Below, one piece after another: positions 1 through 9,474 of a stretch of DNA of 64,000 bases; the first letter of the stretch is position 1, and every line of letters starts with the position of its first letter. Where the stretch lies: the NCBI GenBank assembly GCA_007674295.1, contig CM017458.1:1-64000 (forward strand), in the 5' to 3' direction. The DNA is from Antonospora locustae (taxonomy: Eukaryota > Microsporidia). Under the pieces are notes generated by a model. The model saw only the letters and a program-made list of their open reading frames with translations, was not told the DNA's origin and did not search any database. The position numbers and the translations under genes were made by a program.

Positions 1-1643
1 GCCTTGGCTGTACATGGCCACACAGTGTCTTTTCGGCCGGCCGTTCTGGCATCATGTATTTCGTCTGTAGTTTTTTCTTCACTATAGATCCATCTCTTCT
101 ATGCAGTGTCCGAGTCTTTCTAAGATATCCATAAAGCAGATTTTCGTCTATTTGACAATCACTTATGTCCAGTGTCTCAAGCCTTGTCTTTTCTCCACAC
201 TGTCTTCCAGTCCTTGTTTCTTAGATAATTACACGAGAAATCCAGCTCTACAAGATTTAGCTTCTGCATGTACTTTGCGATCGTTCCTGTTTGTAAATTA
301 CAATCACTTATGTCCAGTGTCTCAAGCCTTGTCATCTCTCCTACTGTCTTCCAGTCCTTGTTTCTTAGATAATTACACGAGACATTCAGTTCTACGAGAT
401 TCAGACTCTGCATGTGCTGTGCGATTGCCTCTGGTTCTAAGTCACAATGACTTATGTTCAGTCTCTCAAGACCTGTCATCTCTTCCATTTCTACCCAGTC
501 TTCGTCGCACAGGCTTCTGTTACATGTGTCATTCAGTTCTACGAGATTCAGACTCTGCATGTGCTGCGCGATCGTTCCTGCTTGTATGCCACAACAACTT
601 ATGTTCAGCGTCTTAAGCCCTGCCATCTCTTCCATTTCTACCCGTCTTCGTCGCACAGGCTTCTGTTACATGTGTCATTCAGCTTCTTCATATGTCGTGC
701 AATCACTCCTGCTTGCATCTCACAATTTCTCATGATCAGTATTGCAAGCCTTGTCATCCCTCCTCTGTCTTCCAGTCTTCTTCGCTCTGGCTTCTGTTCA
801 CGACACATCCACTCTACGAAATTCAGCTTTTGCATTTGCTGTGCGATCGCTCCTGCTTGTGTGTCACAACCACTCATGATCAGCCTCAAGCCTTGTCATT
901 TGTCCCACTGTCTCAGCTGTTGCACTGGTTTTGTGACATTCAGATCCACAAGGTTGCTTCTGCCTCTCATGCTTTTCTTTCCCTCCACGCCACATGCTGT
1001 GCTGTGCAATTGTTCCTGCTTCTATGCTACAGTATCCTATCTTCTGCCTCTCATGCTTTTCTTTCCCTCCACGCCACATGCTGTGCTGTGCAATTGTTCC
1101 TGCTTCTATGCTACAGTATCCTATCTTCTGCCTCTCATGCTTTTCTTTCCCTCCACGCCACATGCTGTGCTGTGCAATTGTTCCTGCTTCTATGCTACAG
1201 TATCCTATTCTTCTGCCTCTCATGCCTTTTCTTTCCCTCCACGCCACATGCTGTGCTGGTGCAATTGTTCCTGGCTTCTATGCTACAGTATCCTATCTTC
1301 TGCCTCTCATGCTTTTCTTTCCCCTCCACGCCACAATGCTGTGACTGTGCAATTGTTTCCTGCTTCTATGCTACAACGTTATATCCTATCTTCTGCCTCT
1401 CATGCTTTTCTTTCCCCTCCACGCCCACATGCTGTGCTGTGCAATTGTTCCTGCTTCTATGCTACAGTATCCTATCTTCTGCCTCTCATGCCCCTCATTC
1501 ACTCGTCTGTCCTCCAGTCTCCCTTGCTTAGTGGTGACAACATGTCTCGTCTCTTTTTTGTGCATCGCCTCGGACACTGCCTCGTGCCCCTGTCTTTCAA
1601 TCAGTCTCGTGGCTCTGCTGCCTCGCATGTGCGATGGAGACAC
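1..1643 (-). pseudogene. Leucine-rich-repeat gene, frameshifted, runs off the window edge
   Basis: Read on the minus strand, this stretch codes for consecutive leucine-rich repeats of about 28 residues (pattern LxxLNISxCxLxxxxIAQHMQ, then NLVELNVSCN). No single frame crosses it. Comparing sister repeats shows why: near 646 the string ttctacccgtcttcg lacks an A that the copy near 488 has (ttctacccagtcttcg), and near 190 one repeat has an extra base, so the LRR reading continues in another frame towards position 1. The part at 961-1479 is a tandem array. No signal peptide is seen at the 5' side near 1643. Microsporidia often carry expanded LRR families. Either this is a decaying member or the assembly has indel errors in repeats; the reading as LRR is firm, the broken state less so. 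Confidence 0.7.
961..1479 (-). repeat. 84-bp tandem repeat, six copies (one LRR unit each)
   Basis: The unit starts tgcctctcatgcttttcttt and recurs at 961, 1045, 1129, 1214, 1301, 1394 and (partial) 1480. The first spacings are exactly 84 bp, that is 28 codons, and these copies appear identical. Later spacings are 85, 87, 93 and 86 because of scattered single-base insertions (for example gccttttc, gctggtgc, ctggcttct). On the minus strand the unit encodes a 28-residue LRR-like block containing GYCSIEAGTIAQHSMWRGG. Confidence 0.9.
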
Positions 1644-1933
1644 GCAAGCTGCGACTTACTCCAGGCACTCCAGCTCTGTATTTCACCAAGACACCAGCTG
1701 TCACAGGCAAATGCAGCGAAGATCGCCCTCACAGAGATGTCTGTGCAGAGCAGACACACACCCGTGGGCTATGTGCGGTGTCTGCCTTTTGGGTTGTACA
1801 GTGCGGTCTTTGTTTCTTCGCTGAATGCGTGTCTAAACGGTGCATCGCCTGTAGCTGGTGCTTGCAAGTTTGAGGAATGACATACATCAAGATCACAATT
1901 TGCCATTTATGTACTGCAGAGCGCAAGAAACCC

Positions 1934-4384
1934 ATGAATGTTTTTCTTGGAATGGCTGTATTCGTGTGCCCGGCAGTCGCGCTGGGCACAGTGCAACCTG
2001 TGCTGGAGGTCAAGCATGTGGGTGAGGATGGATACAGAATGGCCGAGTACATGTCCTGTGACGTGAGGTCAAAGGCATTAGGTGCGTTCTTCAACGAGGA
2101 GGTGGTGCTCAAGTACAGAGTGCTTGAGGACAAGCCCTTTCGCGAGCTCCAGTTTCTCGGGCCTCTGCCGCCCTCTGCAAATGTGGAGAAGTGCGAGGTG
2201 GCGCTGGACGGAAAGACCTACCGGTCAGACGTGTACACAAGGTTTCGCGGTGACGAAATGTACGCAAACGCGCTGGACACAGAGACGATTGCAGAGGTTG
2301 TGAAGATAGGCGATCTTGTATACTTTCGAATGAAGGTCTCGAAGAGGGTAAAAGTCAGCGAGATCGGTGTTCGCATCTGGTGGCAGCAGAAGGCAGAGGT
2401 CATACACCACATGCACCGCCCCTCGGAGCGTCTCTATGTGTTTCCCCGCAAGGCGTACTTCAAATACGGAGACACGGTGCTGCGCAGCGAGGCAAGCTTT
2501 GTGCGTTCTGACGACGAGGCCACCTTCCGCTTTGAGATCGACTTCTCGGGCGTGCGCGGGTGGAGCATCGAGTGCAACGACGACCACGACGTCAAAAACA
2601 GGGTGTACACCATCGCAGAGTCGAAGCGCGATGAGGACATCGTCTTTAGAATGAGGATGGAGAGAGAGGAGCGAGTCTCTGCAAGGCACTTTGAGATTGA
2701 CAACCACAACGTCGTGGAGCTGACGATTGTTCCCAAGATGGAGGTGCTTCGCAGGGCAGTTCTGTGCAGCCGGGAAATCATCCTTGTTGTTGACAAGTCG
2801 GGGTCGATGGGATGGAAGTGCGGCGGCACTGTGCCACACAAGCTGGTGTCGGAGGCGATCGAGGTGTTTATGAGCACGGTATGCGACCTCAACATACACG
2901 TAAACGTGGTGTTCTTTGACCACGAGTGTTGCGAGAGCGACGTTCTGTTCAGGGGGTGCAGTGAGAGGCTGACCAGCGAGCAGGGGCTTCTGGACAAGAA
3001 GGAATGGGTCAGAGAGAAGGCAGGCCCAAGGGGCGGCACATGCATTGTCGCGGGGCTGCAGAGGGCTGTTGATCTGAAACCTGCTGCAGAGGACGGCAGC
3101 ATCAGGAGAAACATCATTTTGCTGACGGACGGAGGCGACAGCAATCTGCGGGAAATCACCAGCCTTGTACAGCGCGAGGCAGCGAAGGGCACGCGGTTTT
3201 TTGCGATAGGCATAGGCAATGGTGTGTCGTACGACACAGTCATGGAGGTTGCGCGTGCGGGCAGGGGCACACATGACTTCATTCGTGATGCATGCGACGT
3301 AGGATCGTGTCTCAGCTCGATGCTGGAGAAGACAGGAGGCACGGAGTCTCTGTACAACTTCGGCGTTCATAACTACGTGCACGAAAGCATAACGCGCTTC
3401 GTCCACATGGGATGCCTGGATGTGAAAAACAAGATTGTGCAGGTGCCATCAAGAAAGCACATGCCAACGCTCTTCACCAACGAAAGGTACGTGATCTACC
3501 TTGTCCTGCGGGGAGACATACCAGAGTACTTTGAGTTCATAATCAACGACGAAAGGCACAGAGTCAGCAGAAGAGAGATCGAAGTGAGTAGCATGAAGGA
3601 TGCAGAGGCCTTCCGAAGGGAGTTTGCACACAGCGTCGACCGGGAGTTCCGCCTCGAGCTGTACGAGGAGTACGACAAGAGAGTCCGGAGTCACACGGAC
3701 CTGGCGGGAATGCGGGAGACGTGCAGGCTGGGGATCGGCGACGTGGAGAAGGCGATTGCAAGTGACGACGTCTTCTGGGAGAAGTACAAGAACCAGGTTC
3801 ACTTCGCAATGAGGCACCGCCTGCTGACACCAGACACGGCACTGGTGCTTGGAGACAGGCTCGAGGACAGAGACGACTGGGTGCAAAGAGACATCGAGCC
3901 GATCATCGAGCAGTACATCAACAACTGCTCTGGAGAGCAGAAGGACCAGCACTTTGCAACGGCGGCGTTTTTGCATGGATGCGACTTTGCTGACGGAATT
4001 CAAACCGACAGCGTGTCTTCACGCACTGCACAGATAGACTTCTCAGAAGGCCCAGATGGCGACGACACTGTGTGCGGAAAGGCCCTGCTGGGCGAGAGGG
4101 AGGCCTGCGGCCTTCTTCCGCGTCTTCTACGCGTCTTTGACGCAAACACGAGTAAGAGCCCCAACACGCTTGCGAGCGAGCTTGCAGACCTCCTCGCCGC
4201 ACACGGTGTTGACAGGCTGCTGGTCGCGGGCATTCTCAGCGGCGTGCAGGAGAAAATGGCAGGCAGCACGGAGAGGAGCCTGAGGCACGAGATGATGTGC
4301 ACACTTGTCGAGAGGCTTCTTGGAACGGGCAACAGAATGAACGCAAGCCTTGTCACGTATGCAAGAGCAGCAGCTGCTGTCTGA
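1934..4384 (+). CDS. Secreted VIT/VWA-domain protein
   Basis: The 816-residue product begins with a signal peptide (MNVFLGMAVFVCPAVALG). An in-frame ATG exists at 1877, but the ATG at 1934 is directly preceded by CCC and puts the signal peptide at the N-terminus, so I chose it. The N-terminal half resembles the VIT domain of inter-alpha-trypsin-inhibitor heavy chains and their fungal relatives (around NVEKCEVALDGKTYRSDVYT). A von Willebrand A domain follows at about residues 283-470, with an intact metal-binding MIDAS motif DKSGSMG (Asp287, Ser289, Ser291), a GGTCIVAG threonine loop and LLTDGGD. The C-terminal third is helical and unrecognised. In this family VWA domains bind protein ligands through a metal ion. 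Here the protein would be secreted or on the surface, so adhesion or host contact is a guess. GC content is high compared with the core genes. Confidence 0.85.
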   Translation: MNVFLGMAVFVCPAVALGTVQPVLEVKHVGEDGYRMAEYMSCDVRSKALGAFFNEEVVLKYRVLEDKPFRELQFLGPLPPSANVEKCEVALDGKTYRSDVYTRFRGDEMYANALDTETIAEVVKIGDLVYFRMKVSKRVKVSEIGVRIWWQQKAEVIHHMHRPSERLYVFPRKAYFKYGDTVLRSEASFVRSDDEATFRFEIDFSGVRGWSIECNDDHDVKNRVYTIAESKRDEDIVFRMRMEREERVSARHFEIDNHNVVELTIVPKMEVLRRAVLCSREIILVVDKSGSMGWKCGGTVPHKLVSEAIEVFMSTVCDLNIHVNVVFFDHECCESDVLFRGCSERLTSEQGLLDKKEWVREKAGPRGGTCIVAGLQRAVDLKPAAEDGSIRRNIILLTDGGDSNLREITSLVQREAAKGTRFFAIGIGNGVSYDTVMEVARAGRGTHDFIRDACDVGSCLSSMLEKTGGTESLYNFGVHNYVHESITRFVHMGCLDVKNKIVQVPSRKHMPTLFTNERYVIYLVLRGDIPEYFEFIINDERHRVSRREIEVSSMKDAEAFRREFAHSVDREFRLELYEEYDKRVRSHTDLAGMRETCRLGIGDVEKAIASDDVFWEKYKNQVHFAMRHRLLTPDTALVLGDRLEDRDDWVQRDIEPIIEQYINNCSGEQKDQHFATAAFLHGCDFADGIQTDSVSSRTAQIDFSEGPDGDDTVCGKALLGEREACGLLPRLLRVFDANTSKSPNTLASELADLLAAHGVDRLLVAGILSGVQEKMAGSTERSLRHEMMCTLVERLLGTGNRMNASLVTYARAAAAV

Positions 4385-4494
4385 GCAAATTGAGCACAGA
4401 GACGCTCGTGTGTTGGCTGGAGCAGCAGCTTTATTAAAGTTATCCGACTGGAAAGAATCTAAACTGTCTCGCGGCTGCGGCTCGCTGCATGCAC

Positions 4495-5640
4495 TCACTC
4501 GCCACCGCCGGGCACGGTGAGAGTGTCGCTGTCCAGGTGCAGAAGCGCGTGTTTTGCATGCACAGAGAGCTGCGCATTCTCGCAGCACACGGCAAGATAG
4601 AAGAAGAACCTGTCCTGCGCAGCAAGACACTGCGCGACATGCGCTGCACCGGGCATGTTGTGGAGATGCTCTACTGCGCAGAAGACCTCCTCCAAGCATC
4701 TCTTTGTCAGCGGAAAGTGTTCTGCAGCAAGAGCAATGTGCTTCATGCACATGCTCTGAGCAGCCCACAACGTCGCTGAGACATCCAGAGCTGTCTGTCC
4801 TCTGTACTCGTCGCCCACCTCCACTCTCTGCTCCCAGTCTTCTGTTCTGTTCTCTCTTCTCTTTCTTGCTGTTACTGCGCCTAAGATCTATTGTCTTTCT
4901 CTCCCCATCCGCTGTCAAACGCATTCCGTGCTCCTCTGCATACAGCCTCAGATGGTGCTGCATGTACAACGAGAAGCTTTCTGGCTTTATGCCCCTCACC
5001 TCCACTTTTTCTCTGTGCATTTCTGTGTTTTCTATCGCTCCCTCTTTGTGGTCTTCCTTTGTCTTTTCTGCCAGCCTGCCACTGCACGCTTCTTTCCACT
5101 CCTTTTGTATCTTCAGATGCTCCATCAGACGCAGAATGTCCGCCATGTCGTCTGCATTCACCTCCTCCTGCTCTCTTCCAACCAGTATGTTGTATGTCTT
5201 CTCAAAGATCTCATGGCTCTCCCTCCCCAGTTTGTCATCGTTTTCATATAGTTACAGACACACAGCATGTCGACTTTCCCTGTGCTCTGGTATGCCATTG
5301 CATACAGAATCGCCTTCGCCTTTTCGGCACCAACGTTGCTCTGCTCTTCTCCAAGCATCTCAACTGCCCTCTCAAACACCTCTCTGTCCCACTGAACCTC
5401 CACTCCTCCTCTCGTATCGTGCATGTCTCTGCTCATACTGGCCATGGCTCTCAGAATCTTCACTACCTCCTTGGCACTCACGTGGCCCTGCTCCCTTCTA
5501 ATCATCTCGGATACCCTGCCAAACGCCTTTCTGTCCCACTGAACACACACGTCGAATCCGTACGCTTTCTCATTGACAATGTCTCCATTGTTGTCCACAA
5601 GAATGCGTCCTGCTGCCCTGTGTGCACAGCCATCTCAGCA
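4495..5640 (-). pseudogene. Broken gene with three imperfect 45-residue helical repeats
   Basis: Three pieces in different minus-strand frames line up as one protein. The 5598-5260 piece holds two repeats (VQWDRKAFGRVSEMIRREQ and VQWDREVFERAVEMLGEEQ, each followed by xxVxAxxxxxIL.AM). A third repeat continues one frame over (HEIFEKTYNILVGREQEEV, then DDMADILRLMEHL), separated by a TAA at about 5255. The C-terminal part (4824-4495, including TALDVSATLWAAQ) is in a further frame and faintly ankyrin-like. Reading upstream of 5598 continues to a TGA near 5640 without an ATG. I do not recognise the family. At least two frame breaks point to a pseudogene unless the assembly is faulty. Confidence 0.5.
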
Positions 5641-6125
5641 CATCCATTCCCACGCAGACCGTCCTCTGCAGATACATGGGCTGCTTCTCTGTCACCTGTA
5701 AATGTCGTAAAGCTACTGTTCCTTGGTTTGTGCACACACGTCCACAGACTCAACTTTGCAGTGTGTGATGCGAGACTCGGCCAAATGATGGCGCAGAAAG
5801 AATCTTTATTTGCTCATCAGCCTGGTGCTGTGCTCGTGTCCGCGTCGTCCCATACATGCCCCTTTCATCTCTGCATGCCTCCGCTAGACTTTCGCTGTTC
5901 GGTGCTCTCCTCTCTGGGCTCATGTACACGGTGTCTCTCTTCTCCACACTCCTCGTGCTCTTCCTGGTCTCCTCGCCTGCTTCCGTGCCACGTACGACAG
6001 CGCGAGCTTTCTGCAGAACACGTCCAGCACGCCCCCACACAGTGCAGGCCCGCACATGGGCACACACGCCCGTGCACTCTCGGCCTGACCAGCACTGCCC
6101 GTGCGGGTCTGTGTCCATTCTCCAT
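5600..6125 (-). repeat. Decayed paralogous block, copy A
   Basis: This block aligns with 8090-8775. Shared landmarks in order are ctctgcagatacat, tttatttg with cctggtgctg, and, on the minus strand, the protein-like string GEERHRVHEP (EERHRAHEP in copy B). Frames are broken in both copies. It includes a minus-strand AATAAA (5800), suggesting the 3' end of an old gene downstream of the dioxygenase. Confidence 0.6.
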
Positions 6126-6284
6126 CCTCGTTCTGTGTTGCAGCTAACACCATCATCCCCAAGCTCGCAGCCTCAAACACTTCCTCTACTTCGCTCTCCC
6201 GTAAGTCCCACTCCAGTCGTGCTCTCTGTGTTGAGCGTGGCTTTGTGCCTGTGCTGGGCACCGCCTCCAGACTCCGCCAATGCG

Positions 6285-7676
6285 CTACATGTCTTTGGCT
6301 CTCGGTGACTGCTCCGATTGCATAACACACAATTCATCCTCTTCCTCTTCGCTCTCCTCAACCTCTTCTAGTGTGATCGCGCGCCTGCTGAACACCAGCA
6401 CCGTCCTTGCATAGTACATGCCCTTGTCCTCTATCGCCTCGTTTCCCGTGCTTCCATAGTAGTACTTGTACTCGTACACCACCATTTGTTTTTGCTGCGC
6501 GCTATTCACCTCAACCAGCTCGTTAACCCTGCGCAGCCTTTTCTTGTCGTCGTCTCTTATCGCCTTCTCCATGCACACCTCATCGTCTGCATATTTATCG
6601 ACGTCAAAGTCTATCTCCGGCCCATACATGTCTACTTCCGGATACATCACTAGTAGCTTCGCACACCACCCGTTCTTCTTTAGCGCCCTGTACACCCGCA
6701 GATCCATCCCCTTCAGCACACACTCCAAGCTCTCCTCCACGCACTCCTCTTCCCAGCTCCCCGTGCATCCAATTGTGTACTCCTGCGCAGGGTGGTAGGC
6801 ATATCTTTTTCGGCCGTCCAGCCTCGCCAGCAATCCCCCCAGCTCTCTTGATGCAAGCGCATCCACTCTCCTGCCTGTCTCCTCCTCCACTCTCTCCTTC
6901 TCGTCTTCCCTGCTGCCTTTGTCCAGATACACGTCATACGTCAGTGTCAGCCTTGTCCCCCTTGTGACCGTCGACACCTCGTGGTCCGTGTCGCAGAAAA
7001 AGCATGCCCAGTCCATCTCCTTCTCCCCCGCCTTTCCCCACTCAAAGTCTATTCGTATTCCCCGCTTGTCCGTCACAGAAAGCACCCCGCCCTCAAAGCG
7101 AAACGGAAGACACACCACTAGCGATGCCACCATGCCCTCTCCCCGCACCGTGTCCTTGTGACTTGCGAAGTGCCCGCCCTCCTCGTATATTCCCAGCTTG
7201 TGTAGCTTCACCGTGAAGTCCCTGTCTCCTAGCAGCCTTCTGACCTTCCTGTAGAGCTCTGCATTGTTCTGCGGGACATACTGCGTTGCTATCTCACTTC
7301 CCCTCAGCTCACGCGCCTTTCGGACGCTCTCGTCATACACCGTCTCCGGCCCCTTTCCGAAGCACGACTGCGTCGCGCATGCCTTCATCCTCCTTAGATC
7401 CGCGTCTGTCCAGCTGTGCAGGTCGATCGTCCCCGGCGCCGACTCCTCTCCTGCCCTCCAGTACACCAGTTTTGAGACATCGTCTCCGAGCTTAACTCGC
7501 CCTCCCGTGCAGAACTGCTGCGTTCCGCATTTTTCTACTATCCTCTCAAACTCTGTCTTTGCATCCGCCTCCTGGTGTCCATCCTCGCTCCTCCCGGCCC
7601 ATGCTCTTTCTGCCACCATGCTCATCTGCACAATCATGCCTGCACAAAACGCCACTCGGACTCCGTTTCCAAACAT
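6285..7676 (-). CDS. Secreted 2-oxoglutarate/Fe(II)-dependent dioxygenase
   Basis: The 463-residue product starts at an ATG preceded by GCCCAT and has a signal peptide (MFGNGVRVAFCAGMIVQ...AERAWA). The core reads as a prolyl-hydroxylase-like double-stranded beta helix: the iron-binding HxD is His173-Asp175 (ASHKDTVRGEGM), followed by SLVVCLPFRFEGGVLSV, then the distal iron ligand His232 (FFCDTDHEVSTVTRGTRLTL) and the 2-oxoglutarate-binding Arg242 ten residues later. This layout matches large fungal Fe2OG dioxygenases (HVDT...LVVxLPxxxxGGxLxV...DxxHEVxPVTxGxRVTLTYNL). All catalytic residues are present, so the enzyme is probably active. The substrate is unknown. The signal peptide implies action in the secretory pathway or outside the cell. 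Decayed duplicate blocks flank the gene on both sides. Confidence 0.88.
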   Translation of the reverse strand: MFGNGVRVAFCAGMIVQMSMVAERAWAGRSEDGHQEADAKTEFERIVEKCGTQQFCTGGRVKLGDDVSKLVYWRAGEESAPGTIDLHSWTDADLRRMKACATQSCFGKGPETVYDESVRKARELRGSEIATQYVPQNNAELYRKVRRLLGDRDFTVKLHKLGIYEEGGHFASHKDTVRGEGMVASLVVCLPFRFEGGVLSVTDKRGIRIDFEWGKAGEKEMDWACFFCDTDHEVSTVTRGTRLTLTYDVYLDKGSREDEKERVEEETGRRVDALASRELGGLLARLDGRKRYAYHPAQEYTIGCTGSWEEECVEESLECVLKGMDLRVYRALKKNGWCAKLLVMYPEVDMYGPEIDFDVDKYADDEVCMEKAIRDDDKKRLRRVNELVEVNSAQQKQMVVYEYKYYYGSTGNEAIEDKGMYYARTVLVFSRRAITLEEVEESEEEEDELCVMQSEQSPRAKDM

Positions 7677-7689
7677 ATGGGCTCCTTCC

Positions 7690-8089
7690 TTTTTGCTTTA
7701 AGCCCTACCCCTTTCTAGCATCGTCTTCTTTGATATCCCAACAAAACCCCCTGCTCCAATGCACCTCGCCTGTCCGCGCTCGTGCCTCTCCCGGCGCCTC
7801 GTTGCCTTTCCCTTCCAACCCGATGTCTCGCCTCCCGTGTCCCTCTGCCGCTCCGAGCGCGGCGTGTCATGGTCCCCTCTCTTCGTGCCCGTCTGCACCT
7901 CTCTCGGAAACTTTCCCGACTTTTTGCGGCTCTGCCTGTTGTAACAGACGACTGCGCTGGTGTGAACGCTGCTGGCATGATGCGAGCGGGGCTTGTGCAG
8001 GTGCTAAACACACCCTCCGTGTTGCTAGTTCTCATACTGAATTTCGTACTTGCCGGTGAAGTGCACAGTGAGTGCACTCTCGTCTGGAC
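7690..8089. other. Intergenic, no supported gene
   Basis: GC-rich stretch upstream of the dioxygenase. Several long open frames exist on both strands, but all are Arg/Ser/Pro-rich composition artefacts without domains. I see nothing I can name. Confidence 0.5.
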
Positions 8090-8775
8090 GCATGCTGATG
8101 TCCTGTGTGCCGAGACAACACAGCACATGCATTCCCATGCACTCCATTCTCTGCAGATACATAGGCTGTTTTTATCGTCTGTAAATGTGGTGAAAGTGCT
8201 GTCATTCTGCCGTGTGTACTGTCACTTCATTCGTGCACACATCTCCGCAGACTCGATGATGCACCTAGCAGTCTGTCTCTCTTTGAACTGAGGTTGACAG
8301 TGCGTGTGGATACTCGTGCTAGAATGTGACGGATGTAGAAAGATCCTTTATTTGTTCATTCGCCTGGTGCTGCTGTTGCACTGTGTCCACGCCTTTTCGA
8401 ACGTGCTTCTTCTCTGCTGTCCGACGCTGCCTGGTTGCATGACCGTTTAGAGTATTGTGGTAACGTTTGTGTTAAATCATCCGTTTTCTTCAGGACTTTC
8501 CACAAACTCTCTTTTAGTTGTTCTGTGCTTTTCTCGGGTTCTCTGTAGGTTCGTGTGCTCTGTGTCTCTCTTCTGCATACTCCTCTCGCCCAGCCTTCTC
8601 GTGTCCTTGTTGATCTCCTAGGCTGGTTTCCGCATCACGTACAAAGCGTGCACTTTCTGCAAACTCGTCCTGCACGCTGTCTCTGCCAGCCCAAATGCAC
8701 TCTCCACACGTGACGGTGCATGTCGGTGCAAACCGCAATGTCACTGTCAATGTGCACAGGCCACCCACTGCAGCG
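8090..8775 (-). repeat. Decayed paralogous block, copy B
   Basis: Diverged duplicate of 5600-6125 in the same orientation. Matching stretches include ctctgcagatacataggctg, ctgtaaatgt..gt.aa.., the tttatttg..cctggtgctg 3'-end signal, and the minus-strand peptide EERHRAHEP. There is no intact reading frame. The segment 8776-9026 holds nothing recognisable. Confidence 0.55.
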
Positions 8776-9026
8776 CTCTGTGCCGCAAGATGAAGATCAG
8801 ATTAGTGCTACAGAGACTGTGGCAATGCTATTTATTGATGTCAACTGGTCAACTGCCTCATGAAAGTCTGGCCAGCACCACATGTTGGGCCACATGCAGC
8901 TCAGGACAGTTTAGGCCTTGCGCGAAAGTGGACCAGGCCATGGAAGAATAGTGCTGTTACATAACTTCTTCACTTGCTGCTTTTGTGTGACTCCATGTTT
9001 CTGCCTTGAGCTATGTTGCAAAGAGT

Positions 9027-9389
9027 CTAAATATTCTTCATTCTACTTTTTTTTACGCTAATTTTCTTTCCACAACAGCAGCTTGTCTCTGTGACATAAT
9101 GGCTCATGCCGGCTGTGTGGTACGAACTATTCTGAGATGGAGCACACTTGTGGCATCTTTCGCATGTCTGCATTCTGCACTTGTAGTTGCACTCTTGACA
9201 TCCACACTTGTTGCATTTCGTAAAGCGCAAATCTCCACATCCCCTGCACATACCATGTTCAGTTCGCAGCTCGTGGTGACACACCAGGTCGTGGTGCCAT
9301 GGCCCGTCTTCTTTATCATGTGAAAGCCATGCTCCCTCTGCTGGCATCAAAAGTACAACTACAACAACGAGAGCCAGTCTTCTACACAT
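9027..9389 (-). CDS. Small cysteine-rich secreted protein
   Basis: The 120-residue product has a clear signal peptide (MCRRLALVVVVVLLMPAEGA). The mature part carries 14 cysteines, many as CxxC pairs (CRGC, CNKC, CQEC, CERCHKC) plus a CCC triplet. The ATG is directly preceded by ACCC, the local start signal. I recognise no family. A cysteine-dense small secreted protein of a parasite suggests a disulfide-stabilised or metal-binding secreted factor, but this is inference. It is divergently arranged with the cysteine-rich gene at 9475, with 85 bp between the two starts. Confidence 0.65.
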   Translation of the reverse strand: MCRRLALVVVVVLLMPAEGAWLSHDKEDGPWHHDLVCHHELRTEHGMCRGCGDLRFTKCNKCGCQECNYKCRMQTCERCHKCAPSQNSSYHTAGMSHYVTETSCCCGKKISVKKSRMKNI

Positions 9390-9474
9390 GGGTATGTGTG
9401 AAATCCGTTATTCAACGACGTACAACTTTGTGAATGCACGACACATACAGACACCAAAGCACAGCAGGCTATCC

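Noticed and set aside
447..1880. Long plus-strand frames opposite the LRR locus and its array
   Set aside because: Cys/Leu/Ser-rich repeats are the mirror of the minus-strand LRR units; no start signal or domain.
2225..3406. 393-codon minus-strand frame opposite the VIT/VWA gene
   Set aside because: Shadow frame caused by high GC; no domain, while the plus strand has a signal peptide and VWA motif.
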